Part shown: piece after piece, positions 1 through 5,889 of the stretch | Position numbering within the stretch: position 1 is the first letter of the stretch | How the letters are laid out: every line of letters starts with the position of its first letter | Assembly: GCA_937968035.1 (NCBI GenBank) | Contig: CALBTS010000641.1 | Span: 1 to 5,889 of the forward strand | Direction: 5' to 3' | Source of the DNA: an uncultured Methanomethylovorans sp. | GTDB taxonomy: Archaea; Halobacteriota; Methanosarcinia; Methanosarcinales; Methanosarcinaceae | Length of the DNA: 5,889 bases | Translations under genes and position numbers: made by a program | The notes under the pieces: generated by a model | What the model saw: the letters and a program-made list of their open reading frames with translations, nothing else | Told to the model about the DNA's origin: nothing | Database searches by the model: none

Positions 1-505
1 TTTTTGATATGAAATTCAGTTTAAGAAAATGAGTTTCTGAATATGCATAAAGTATAGCATTAATTTCTTTTGGGACTTTCTTTTCAAGAGATCTTGCAGA
101 ATATGTGTTTGAAAGATCATCAAAATATTTTCTTGAAACATCTGCATTTATTAAATCATTATTTGGGAATATTTGTGTTATCAGTCTGTGCCAAACAATC
201 CATTTAGGATTCGAGGACGCCATATAGTGAAGAAGCCAAATAGTATCAATTTTTTCAAAGAATAGATCTTTATTAGCAATTGTTTTACCTAAATCAGTTA
301 AGACAAATGTAGCTGGTTTGATCAAGCCACATGCTACCATAATGGAGCTAAGGGATTCGTATTGCCTTATAAACATCCCTAGAGACTGAATAATTTCTGA
401 TCTTGGGACAATATTTCTACTAGGTTGGGTTTTTAAAAATCCCAATATCCTCGAGACCTCTTCGAAGTGTATTCGATAACCATTGGTTAACTCAAGCTTA
501 ATCAT
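1..505 (-). CDS. DUF4007 family protein, C-terminus beyond window edge
   Basis: The ORF reads from ATG at 505 leftwards to the window edge and is open for 168 codons with no stop, so the C-terminal part is missing. The family match rests on residues about 69-110: LTDLGKTIANK, then TIWLLHYMASSNP and WIVWHRLI. This is the typical DUF4007 block (LTxLG, then a W-LLH-hydrophobic-xSNP helix and a W-containing follow-on). No enzymatic residues are evident, and DUF4007 has no firmly established biochemical role that I know of. From family knowledge, as I recall it, these genes sit in phage-defence islands near DNA-modification genes and PAPS-reductase/DndC-like genes. The ATG at 505 lies 14 bases after the methyltransferase stop, so the two are almost certainly cotranscribed. 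An in-frame GTG at 521-523, overlapping that stop as GTGA, is an alternative start adding six residues. No strong ribosome site separates the choices, and ATG is preferred. The N-terminus is less typical of the family than the middle. Confidence 0.8.
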   Translation of the reverse strand, partial: MIKLELTNGYRIHFEEVSRILGFLKTQPSRNIVPRSEIIQSLGMFIRQYESLSSIMVACGLIKPATFVLTDLGKTIANKDLFFEKIDTIWLLHYMASSNPKWIVWHRLITQIFPNNDLINADVSRKYFDDLSNTYSARSLEKKVPKEINAILYAYSETHFLKLNFISK

Positions 506-519
506 ACCACATAATATTA

Positions 520-3500
520 TCACACTTCATCTTCATCATTTCTATATTCTAAGGCATAATTAATCAAGAAATCTACTTCTTGATTTGAAAGTCCGTAATA
601 TTTACCCAGGATCTTATCAATTTGATCAATGATATTCTTACTTTTTCTTGCATATATGGTATAACATATTTTATTTCCATACCCCGAATAGTGTCTGGTT
701 TGTTCTTTTGCATTCTTTTTAAAACCATTCATTAATAATTCACTTTCATTTTTCAGGCTGTTAAGTAAATCAATCGGACATGTTTCAAAATCAAATGGGA
801 AAGAAGAAATGTTGCTATAACTCAATACTCTGTTGCTTGAAAAAAGGTCATAAAACCAAAAGAACATATTACTATTTAAAATTGCGACTGTTTGATATAA
901 ATGCTCTACTTCTTTTGTGAATAACTCTATCTCATTTGTACTGCCACATGAGAAGTCTGTAAAGATCTTATAATATAATCCACCTTTACTTCTATAAAAA
1001 AATCTACGATTTTTAAACTCTGTTATTTGTTTCTTAGGTATAGAGTTCTTTTGTAATAAATGAGTTCCCAAGGGATTAATCTTTAATATCTTATTTAAGA
1101 TTTCAATTTCAATTTTTTGGCCAATTTTCGGAAAATATCCTGGGAAAAGATTAAAAAACCTCGAAGATTCAACATATGTCAAGTTTTTAATTAGAGCATC
1201 TTCTTCACCAGTGTGCCATCTAAGGTAATTTGAAGTAAAAATAGATTGTGTATCAAATGATGTTGCTTTTTTTAACGAAAATATCGTAACAGGTAAGTTA
1301 GCGTTATCAAAAACTTTCGCAGGCCTCCATGAAAAATTTGTGCAAACAAGTTTAGATGAGTTACCCAATAATAAATTTTGATACGGAATCATTTCTTCCA
1401 TTGAAAAACCTGCTAATGGAACAATGAATGAATGATATCCATTATTGGATAATAAATTTATAGCAACTTCGGAAAAGTAAGTGAATAGATTACCGGTTGA
1501 GATCACTTTCTTGATTTGACTACCGTAAGGTTCATGATTATTTACAATTACATACGGTGGATTCCCTAAAATAATATCAAACCCTGTTTTGTTTAACAAT
1601 ATTGAGGGATATTCAAGATCCCAATTGAAATAGTAATTATGATCAAGTTTTATATTATGCTTCTTTGCCTTAAAAATACTATTGTAATCATCTTCAGAAA
1701 TTTTATTATTAATGAATAAACTTGTATGAAGGTCACATAGAGATTTATAATTATTTAAACAATTTTCTGTATTTTCAAGGTTATGTTTCTTTTCTTGGAT
1801 ATCATTACGATTATCAGAATCAGTATTTTTTATTTTTTCATATTCAAAAAATACAGTACTTAAAGCAGCTTTAAAATCTTCGTCACATGTAAACAAATCT
1901 TTACCCTTTTCTTCAGGTAAAAAAGGGTACCTTCCAAGCATCTCTAATCTGGTTCCGATTAAGGAATTTCCCACTTTTAAAGTATGATTAATAAAAGAAA
2001 GGGGTTTATCTTTTGCCATAGATAAAATCCAAAGACTTAATTTCGCTAGTTCAACAGCTAGTATATTTAAGTCTACCCCATAAATACAGTTTTCTACTAC
2101 TCTTCTTCTCCAATAATTTGTTCCTGTATCAATCTCAGATTTAATACAATATTTATTCAGAAAAATTGTGATAAAATTCGATATATGATTGGTTGCATTT
2201 ACTAAAAAATGACCACTCCCCATAGCTGGATCAAGGACACTCAGATTTAGTATTTCAGATTTGATGAATTTTTCTAGATCTTTGGTTATCAATTGTTGTA
2301 TGTTTAATCTTTCCGAGTCGTTCAATGCAACATCCAAATCTTTTTTTAAATCTTTTATTTTATCATCAAAAGAGTTTTCAAGTTCTTTGAGTTTTTCATC
2401 TACCGTATTGGTAACGATGTACTCCACTATATATTCGGGAGTATAATAGGAGCCTGATGCTTTTCGCTGTCCCTTATCAGTTCCAAAGAAAACCTGTCCT
2501 TTGTGAATATATTTTCCTTCTATAAGTTTTCCACCCTTTGACTCAGGTATAAACTCAATTTGTTTCTTAGTTATCCTAACCTCCGTATCTTCTTCAGCTA
2601 TAAAGAGATTATGCTCTAACAATCCTTCATACATCGTTCCCAGGTGACGAACGTTCAAGTCGCGAAATGAAATTGGCTTAACCGTTTTATCCTTATCCTC
2701 GAAGTGAGTCAGGTTATATATTGCAGAGCTAAGGAAGCTATCAGCGATTCTTGTTTCTTCGATAAATCGAGTAAAATTGTTTTCGTCACGGTTAAAAAGA
2801 CCTCCATTATATGTGTTATCAATCTGTCCAAATATTCTCCTGAATCCCAACCACAGTTCATATTTGTCATCCTCGAACTTCTGGTTATTAAAATCACGGT
2901 TTATCTTGTTTAGTAAATCATTAAGTTCCCTAATTTCATCATCACTAAGCAATCCTCTTGCTTCAGCATAAAAAATAAAAAGTAATCGGAACATGTACAG
3001 AAGAGCACCTCCGTATATTGTTTTTCGAAGATCGTCTTCAAAGAAGTCTGTACCAGCATTATGAGATAGATATCTTACATACCCATAGCAAATGTCAGAG
3101 AGTATGCCTTCTCCACCCTCTTCTCTCTGTTTAAGACTATTAATAAGTTCATCTTCGATGTAAGCAATCTTATCAATGGACTCCTTCTTGAATATATCGA
3201 ACCGGCATTTAACCTCGTTTACTACGAAGTTTTGAACCTTAAAAAAGAAAAAGACCAATTGAAATGCCTGTATGTCGTTGTCATGGATAATCTTTTCCAG
3301 GTTGATTTCGAGATAATTTTCAAATGGAGTTGGTTCATCTCTATGATAAATCCTCCATTTTAAGCCGTTTGTAAGGATTCCCCAATTAAGATCAAGTTCT
3401 TTAAGCGCTGATACTATCTCATATGCGTAGTTGCTACCCATAAGTGTTGAGTCAAGATCCTCATCAGGTAAGACTGAATAGCAAACACTTAATGGAGCAT

Positions 3501-3747
3501 TGTCTCCTCCATGTTCCTTCAGGATTGCCAGGTTATCATTTTGAGATTCAACACTGAATTCCAGTGCTCGAAGAATCCTGTGCACATAACTTTCATTCCA
3601 ATGGCTAATTGCTTCTCTATGAGCATATTCATAATATTCAGTTACGCTTTTTAAACTTGATTCCAGTTTAGAATCAATTTCTAATTGGGTAATTTCCTGA
3701 AGGTATGCTTCTGAGAAGAGGAACTGGTTAAAGTAGTAATTCTGCAT
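520..3747 (-). CDS. Eco57I/PglX-like N6-adenine DNA methyltransferase (type IIG-like), probable nuclease-dead N-terminus
   Basis: This 1075-residue protein is predicted to transfer a methyl group from S-adenosylmethionine to the adenine N6 of a DNA target. Residues 1-150 resemble the N-terminal nuclease fold of type IIG and type I R subunits, including WGILTNG (122-128), WRIYHRDE (131-138) and the YLEINLEKI strand (145-153). The strand that should carry E-x-K reads V-C-Y-S (88-91). Residues 240-380 form the helical connector with RHLGTMYEGLLE (367-378). GSYYTPEYIVEYIV (432-445) precedes the catalytic domain, motif I is LDPAMGSGHF (505-514), YGVDLNILAVELAKLSLWI (556-574) follows, and motif IV is ILGNPPYV (726-733). 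A Lys/Glu/Asp-rich, likely coiled-coil insert (about 620-700) lies between them. Residues 900-1000 resemble the C-terminal target-recognition part, including NSNMFFWFY and SSFPFD. Length suits type IIG enzymes, BREX PglX and DISARM DrmMI. No other diagnostic gene of those systems is in the window, so I do not assign a symbol. The ATG forms TAATG with an upstream reading frame and has no clear ribosome site. Confidence 0.93.
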   Translation of the reverse strand: MQNYYFNQFLFSEAYLQEITQLEIDSKLESSLKSVTEYYEYAHREAISHWNESYVHRILRALEFSVESQNDNLAILKEHGGDNAPLSVCYSVLPDEDLDSTLMGSNYAYEIVSALKELDLNWGILTNGLKWRIYHRDEPTPFENYLEINLEKIIHDNDIQAFQLVFFFFKVQNFVVNEVKCRFDIFKKESIDKIAYIEDELINSLKQREEGGEGILSDICYGYVRYLSHNAGTDFFEDDLRKTIYGGALLYMFRLLFIFYAEARGLLSDDEIRELNDLLNKINRDFNNQKFEDDKYELWLGFRRIFGQIDNTYNGGLFNRDENNFTRFIEETRIADSFLSSAIYNLTHFEDKDKTVKPISFRDLNVRHLGTMYEGLLEHNLFIAEEDTEVRITKKQIEFIPESKGGKLIEGKYIHKGQVFFGTDKGQRKASGSYYTPEYIVEYIVTNTVDEKLKELENSFDDKIKDLKKDLDVALNDSERLNIQQLITKDLEKFIKSEILNLSVLDPAMGSGHFLVNATNHISNFITIFLNKYCIKSEIDTGTNYWRRRVVENCIYGVDLNILAVELAKLSLWILSMAKDKPLSFINHTLKVGNSLIGTRLEMLGRYPFLPEEKGKDLFTCDEDFKAALSTVFFEYEKIKNTDSDNRNDIQEKKHNLENTENCLNNYKSLCDLHTSLFINNKISEDDYNSIFKAKKHNIKLDHNYYFNWDLEYPSILLNKTGFDIILGNPPYVIVNNHEPYGSQIKKVISTGNLFTYFSEVAINLLSNNGYHSFIVPLAGFSMEEMIPYQNLLLGNSSKLVCTNFSWRPAKVFDNANLPVTIFSLKKATSFDTQSIFTSNYLRWHTGEEDALIKNLTYVESSRFFNLFPGYFPKIGQKIEIEILNKILKINPLGTHLLQKNSIPKKQITEFKNRRFFYRSKGGLYYKIFTDFSCGSTNEIELFTKEVEHLYQTVAILNSNMFFWFYDLFSSNRVLSYSNISSFPFDFETCPIDLLNSLKNESELLMNGFKKNAKEQTRHYSGYGNKICYTIYARKSKNIIDQIDKILGKYYGLSNQEVDFLINYALEYRNDEDEV

Positions 3748-3839
3748 TATTTGACTAATAGTAAAATATGTTCGAGAACAATGCCCCAGATGGTAAATTC
3801 CTTAAATGCATCATGAGGATCCGGTCTCACAAATTTAAC
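3747..3839 (-). pseudogene. Possible C-terminal remnant of a gene once upstream of the methyltransferase
   Basis: This minus-strand reading frame of 30 codons lies between two TAA codons. It reads VKFVRPDPHDAF, then KEFTIWGIVLEH, and ends LLLVK with a TAA that shares its last A with the methyltransferase ATG (TAATG). Such stop-start overlaps are typical of genes adjacent in an operon. The composition (charged, DPHDAF, one Trp, aliphatic helix at the end) looks protein-like. The frame has no ATG; a GTG at codon 4 is the only possible start. Beyond the in-frame stop at 3840-3842, the same frame continues as RIYQRLEYEID before another stop at 3876-3878, as expected of a decayed coding sequence. 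I do not recognise the family. The alternatives are a chance frame, or an unrecognised short leader peptide coupled to methyltransferase translation. Confidence 0.3.
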
Positions 3840-3899
3840 TTAATCAATTTCATATTCCAATCTTTGATATATTCTTTATGGAATCTATCCTTAATTCAA

Positions 3900-4283
3900 T
3901 CAATTATAGAGGGTTATTAGATCCGGGAAGCCCTCATAATATTCAAAGTTCTTAAGAGCAAATACATTTCGGCTCCAGATGTCTTCAAAGACAATAACAC
4001 TTATTATATAAAGCCTTTCGGTACGAGCTACCTCTAAAAGACAAAAATTACCTGATTCAATATGATTATTGAGTATTTGGTCAGCATCATAATCATTCAA
4101 GTACTGAGGATCTCCAACCGAGTTGAAAACTCTCTTTATCCTGAACACTTCCATCTGTTCTTTTGTAAGGGTAATCCCTCTGGTTTTAATGGTTCGATAA
4201 TTCTTTTCGAAAAAGTCCATAAGAAAGGAGTTTACACCTTGATGTTCAATAAATAAGCCATTCTCTATACTTCTGATTATCAA
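3900..4283 (-). CDS. Hypothetical protein, 127 residues, unusual TTG start
   Basis: I do not recognise this protein. It is predicted to be soluble with mixed alpha/beta character. Notable stretches are IENGLFIEHQGVNSFLMDFF near the N-terminus, DPQYLNDYDADQILNNHIES in the middle, and a hydrophobic strand LYIISVIVFEDIW followed by FEYYEGFPDLITLYN at the C-terminus. There is no signal peptide or membrane helix. The first codon is TTG at 4281-4283. The frame is closed seven codons further upstream by a TAG that directly follows an ATG, so no upstream ATG is available. An internal ATG at residue 22 is the first standard start and would give a shorter protein of 106 residues. The ORF lies 152 bp upstream of the methyltransferase on the same strand and could be the first gene of that operon. 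The odd start and the remnant-like sequence behind it also fit a gene that has lost its 5' end. Confidence 0.5.
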   Translation of the reverse strand: MIIRSIENGLFIEHQGVNSFLMDFFEKNYRTIKTRGITLTKEQMEVFRIKRVFNSVGDPQYLNDYDADQILNNHIESGNFCLLEVARTERLYIISVIVFEDIWSRNVFALKNFEYYEGFPDLITLYN

Positions 4284-4412
4284 TATTAAGTTAATTATCT
4301 ACATGTCAATAATTAATATATTAAATTAAAAATAGACATATTACATATTTGGTCCTGATGATTTTATTTGAATTTTTAATGCCTTTATGTGAGCTTGCTG
4401 GATCACTGACTA

Positions 4413-4440
4413 TGCACAATATCACGCGATTGCACAATAT
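4413..4440. repeat. 10-bp direct repeat TGCACAATAT x2, operator-like
   Basis: TGCACAATAT occurs at 4413-4422 and again at 4431-4440, identical in all ten positions. The two copies are separated by eight bases (CACGCGAT), giving an 18-bp start-to-start spacing, close to two helical turns. The element sits in the middle of the divergent control region and is more GC-containing than its surroundings, so it stands out by eye. A pair of identical half-sites on one helix face is a common layout for a repressor or activator site. The cognate protein is unknown. The sigma-like gene or a regulator outside the window are candidates. Confidence 0.4.
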
Positions 4441-4593
4441 TTAATAGCTGTTGAAATATAGGTTGCTTGATAAAGATGGATAAGTGTTATTTGTTGGCCT
4501 TTGATTTGTTACTTTCATCCAAAAACTTGAAGATGAAATCCTACAATCCTGTTATTGAATGCTTAATTCTCAGACAAATTGTAATTTAAAATA

Positions 4594-4625
4594 TTTGGAA
4601 TACAGATTAATAATAAATACCTTTC
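4594..4625 (+). promoter_or_regulatory. Candidate Bacteroidota-type promoter for the plus-strand pair
   Basis: TTTG at 4594-4597 is followed after 20 bases by TACCTTTC at 4618-4625. This fits the Bacteroidota primary-sigma layout of a -33 TTTG and a -7 TAnnTTTG, with one mismatch in the last base. Transcription would begin roughly at 4630, leaving a leader of about 85 bases before the ATG at 4716. The inverted arms at 4576-4587 lie immediately upstream. The match is by eye in AT-rich DNA, where chance hits are common. Confidence 0.35.
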
Positions 4626-4715
4626 TTATATAACAAACTTAAAAATGAACAACTTTTACTTGCTGGTTATAAATTAATTATCATGTTAAAAGTATAGAAA
4701 GAGTTTACTTAGGGT

Positions 4716-5099
4716 ATGGATTATCTTGAAGTTTTAAGAAGTATTTATAAACCTGATTTCGGGTCTATCTGGAAAGCGCCAAATTGTATTTGGACAACAG
4801 GTTTTGCAAAAAATGTTGCTCAATCTGAATGTCACCCTGCAGTGGTTGAATACATGAAAAGTGATAACGTGTCAGTTCAACTTGTTCCTGGAACCTCGGT
4901 AGATTACAATAAAGGTAGTTGTGTGTTTAAAGTCGATCTTGCTAGTAATGGGAAGCTATCCTACTTTCTTATAAAACTATCTATGCCTTATTCGATGAGC
5001 AGTTTATTAAAGTTAAAGAGAGGTTGGGATGGGATTCAGGATTTATCTGAAGATCAAAAAAAGGACTTCTTGTGGCAAATTAAAATTTGTAAGGGATGA
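4716..5099 (+). CDS. Small protein with faint PemK/MazF-like fold signature, first gene of a coupled pair
   Basis: This is a 127-residue soluble protein with no signal peptide or membrane helix. I do not recognise a named family. Its pattern recalls the PemK/MazF fold: G-S-I-W at 16-19, H-P-A-V-V at 40-44, the strand VSVQLVPGTS at 52-61, VFKVDL at 70-75, SYFLIKLSMPYSMSSLLKL at 82-100, and a final helix LSEDQKKDFLWQI at 110-122. In toxic MazF enzymes the HPAVV position is usually R-P-V-V, and that arginine helps catalysis. Here it is histidine, so an RNA-cutting role is doubtful and a regulatory or binding role is as likely. The ATG at 4716 is the first in frame, with a weak purine-rich GAAAGAG about 13 bases before it. 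The TGA stop overlaps the next gene's start (ATGA), so the two are probably translated together. The PemK/MazF idea is a weak inference from spacing of short motifs. Confidence 0.7.
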   Translation: MDYLEVLRSIYKPDFGSIWKAPNCIWTTGFAKNVAQSECHPAVVEYMKSDNVSVQLVPGTSVDYNKGSCVFKVDLASNGKLSYFLIKLSMPYSMSSLLKLKRGWDGIQDLSEDQKKDFLWQIKICKG

Positions 5100-5889
5100 A
5101 TAATCAGCAATACATAAGGGAGCTTGCTGCTGGTCAGCTTTCTCTGAAAGGTTATTGGGCCCTTTTAAACCTGAATATTTATATGATCATTAAATATAAG
5201 TGGCCAACCATTATTGTGGATGAAAGTAATACTGAAGATCATAATTGGAGCAAAGAAGATTATGTATCATTTTTCCATCAGTTTATACAATATCTGATAG
5301 AGAACAAAAAACTGGAATTTGTAAATAAAATACCTGATCCTTATGTTGAATATTACTTCCAGAAAATAATAGTCAGTTTTGTAGCTAAAAAGATTCGAGA
5401 AAGACAAACTAAAAGAAGTATATCATTTGAATCAGTACAAAGGATTGGTTTGCAGATCCTTTATGAGGATTATCGTTCCAAAGAAATTAATAATAAAAAT
5501 TATTGGTATACAACCAGTATAACAAGTGTTGCTGAATCCAGAATTGGAATAGTTGAAGAATTAGTAAATAAATTACCTGGTATTACTATTAAAAATGATA
5601 TTAAACAGATAAAACCTCTCATTAGATTAGCTTTAGGGGACATCTTCTCTCTTGTAAATGAGCCAATTGATGAACAGTTTTTAATTAAAACTTTATATAC
5701 ACTTTTTGAGAAATCAAATAACATCGAGGATATAAAGAATGAAGAGCCATTAGATGTCAATTTTGAAAATATTGCCAAAGCGGTTGATCTTATAACGAAA
5801 AAGCTAAATAGGGAAGAATTCCTACTACTTAAAAAATATTTCTTTAGTCAAAGAAAAACTTCACTTCAAGAGTTATCTACAGATACTAG
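5096..5889 (+). CDS. Divergent sigma-70-family-like protein, C-terminus beyond window edge
   Basis: The ORF is open for 264 codons from ATG at 5096 to the right edge. The TAG at the very end (5887-5889) is out of frame, so the gene continues. The ATG overlaps the previous stop as ATGA. Features resembling sigma-70 factors are an acidic/aromatic helix WSKEDYVSFFHQFIQYLIE (51-69) followed by DPYVEYYFQKIIVSFVAKKIRER (81-103), as in region 2. At the C-terminus, LNREEFLLLKKYFF (237-250) followed by TSLQELSTDT (255-264) has the look of the region 4 entry (E-F-x-L-L-x-x-Y-F then S-L-x-E-L). The recognition helix that would confirm this lies beyond the window. The centre (about 120-230) is Lys/Glu/Ile-rich, with no motif I know. 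If correct, the protein would direct RNA polymerase to specific promoters, possibly its own island. Alternatively it is an unrelated helix-turn-helix regulator. Confidence is high that it is a gene and moderate to low for function. Confidence 0.75.
   Translation, partial: MNNQQYIRELAAGQLSLKGYWALLNLNIYMIIKYKWPTIIVDESNTEDHNWSKEDYVSFFHQFIQYLIENKKLEFVNKIPDPYVEYYFQKIIVSFVAKKIRERQTKRSISFESVQRIGLQILYEDYRSKEINNKNYWYTTSITSVAESRIGIVEELVNKLPGITIKNDIKQIKPLIRLALGDIFSLVNEPIDEQFLIKTLYTLFEKSNNIEDIKNEEPLDVNFENIAKAVDLITKKLNREEFLLLKKYFFSQRKTSLQELSTDT

Larger units (their letters stand above)
4284..4715. promoter_or_regulatory. Divergent intergenic control region
   Basis: These 432 bases separate the minus-strand modification genes from the plus-strand pair and contain no convincing gene. 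They are very AT-rich, especially near 4300-4380. Structures seen include a perfect 12-bp palindrome (TTAATATATTAA, 4313-4324), a 10-bp direct repeat at 4413-4440, short AAATT/AATTT arms at 4576-4587, and a candidate right-facing promoter at 4594-4625. No equally good Bacteroidota-type promoter was found for the leftward genes. Only partial matches occur there, such as TATTTTTA on the minus strand near 4330. No terminator hairpin is evident. Confidence 0.6.

Noticed and set aside
2261..2971. Short ORFs on both strands inside the methyltransferase gene
   Set aside because: They lie wholly within a strongly supported 1075-codon gene with intact motifs. Their products are Ser/Phe/Leu-rich, as expected of antisense or shifted frames.
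4062..4256. 64-residue plus-strand ORF opposite the 127-residue minus ORF
   Set aside because: It is shorter and hydrophobic-biased, with no ribosome site or coupling. The minus-strand frame has more protein-like composition and sits in line with the operon.
4313..4324. Perfect palindrome TTAATATATTAA as an operator
   Set aside because: It is made only of A and T in a very AT-rich stretch where such palindromes arise easily. It has no second copy in the window, so it is mentioned only within the intergenic region.
4476..4589. 37-residue plus-strand ORF in the intergenic region (starts MDKCYLLAFD)
   Set aside because: It is too short to judge, has no clear ribosome site or promoter, and an ORF of this size is expected by chance. 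It is kept only as a remote possibility of a leader peptide.
5500..5778. 92-residue minus-strand ORF within the sigma-like gene
   Set aside because: It is antisense to a coupled gene of at least 264 codons and is Ser/Phe/Ile-rich like other antisense frames.
5887..5889. Terminal TAG as the stop of the sigma-like gene
   Set aside because: The reading frame from 5096 places ACT at 5885-5887 and leaves AG as the first two bases of the next codon, so the TAG is out of frame.
1..5889. CRISPR array, tRNA, rRNA, insertion sequence ends or attachment sites
   Set aside because: No regularly spaced repeats, no tRNA-like cloverleaf or conserved rRNA segments, no transposase gene and no terminal inverted repeats were seen on either strand.

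Overview
The window is AT-rich (roughly two thirds A+T by eye). Its genes start without strong Shine-Dalgarno sequences, and the best promoter candidate has the TTTG / TAnnTTTG shape used by Bacteroidota. Together these suggest a member of the Bacteroidota, but no gene here fixes the genus. The content looks like an accessory defence or restriction-modification island, not core chromosome.

Left half, read on the minus strand (right to left). A 1075-residue adenine-specific DNA methyltransferase of the Eco57I / type IIG / PglX-like class (520-3747) is followed after 14 bases by a DUF4007 gene (505 down to the window edge), which is cut off at its C-terminus. The methyltransferase has clear motifs for S-adenosylmethionine binding (LDPAMGSGHF) and catalysis (NPPY). 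Its N-terminus keeps the sequence signature of a restriction-nuclease fold (WGILTNG...WRIYHRDE), but the expected E-x-K active-site strand reads V-C-Y-S. The enzyme therefore probably modifies DNA without cutting it. DUF4007 proteins are known from phage-defence islands, often beside PAPS-reductase/DndC-like genes. I expect more of the same system beyond position 1.

Between 3748 and 4283, still on the minus strand, lie a 127-residue ORF of unknown function that begins at TTG and a 30-codon open stretch. That stretch ends in a TAATG overlap with the methyltransferase start and looks like the tail of a lost or broken upstream gene.

Centre: 4284-4715 is a divergent intergenic region of 432 bp. 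It holds a 10-bp direct repeat with 18-bp spacing, a 12-bp palindrome and a candidate Bacteroidota-type promoter facing right.

Right half, plus strand: two translationally coupled genes (ATGA overlap). The first encodes a 127-residue protein with faint resemblance to the PemK/MazF fold. The second encodes a protein of at least 264 residues that resembles a divergent sigma-70-family factor and runs off the right edge. The pair may be a regulatory unit placed back-to-back with the modification genes. That functional link is inference from position only.
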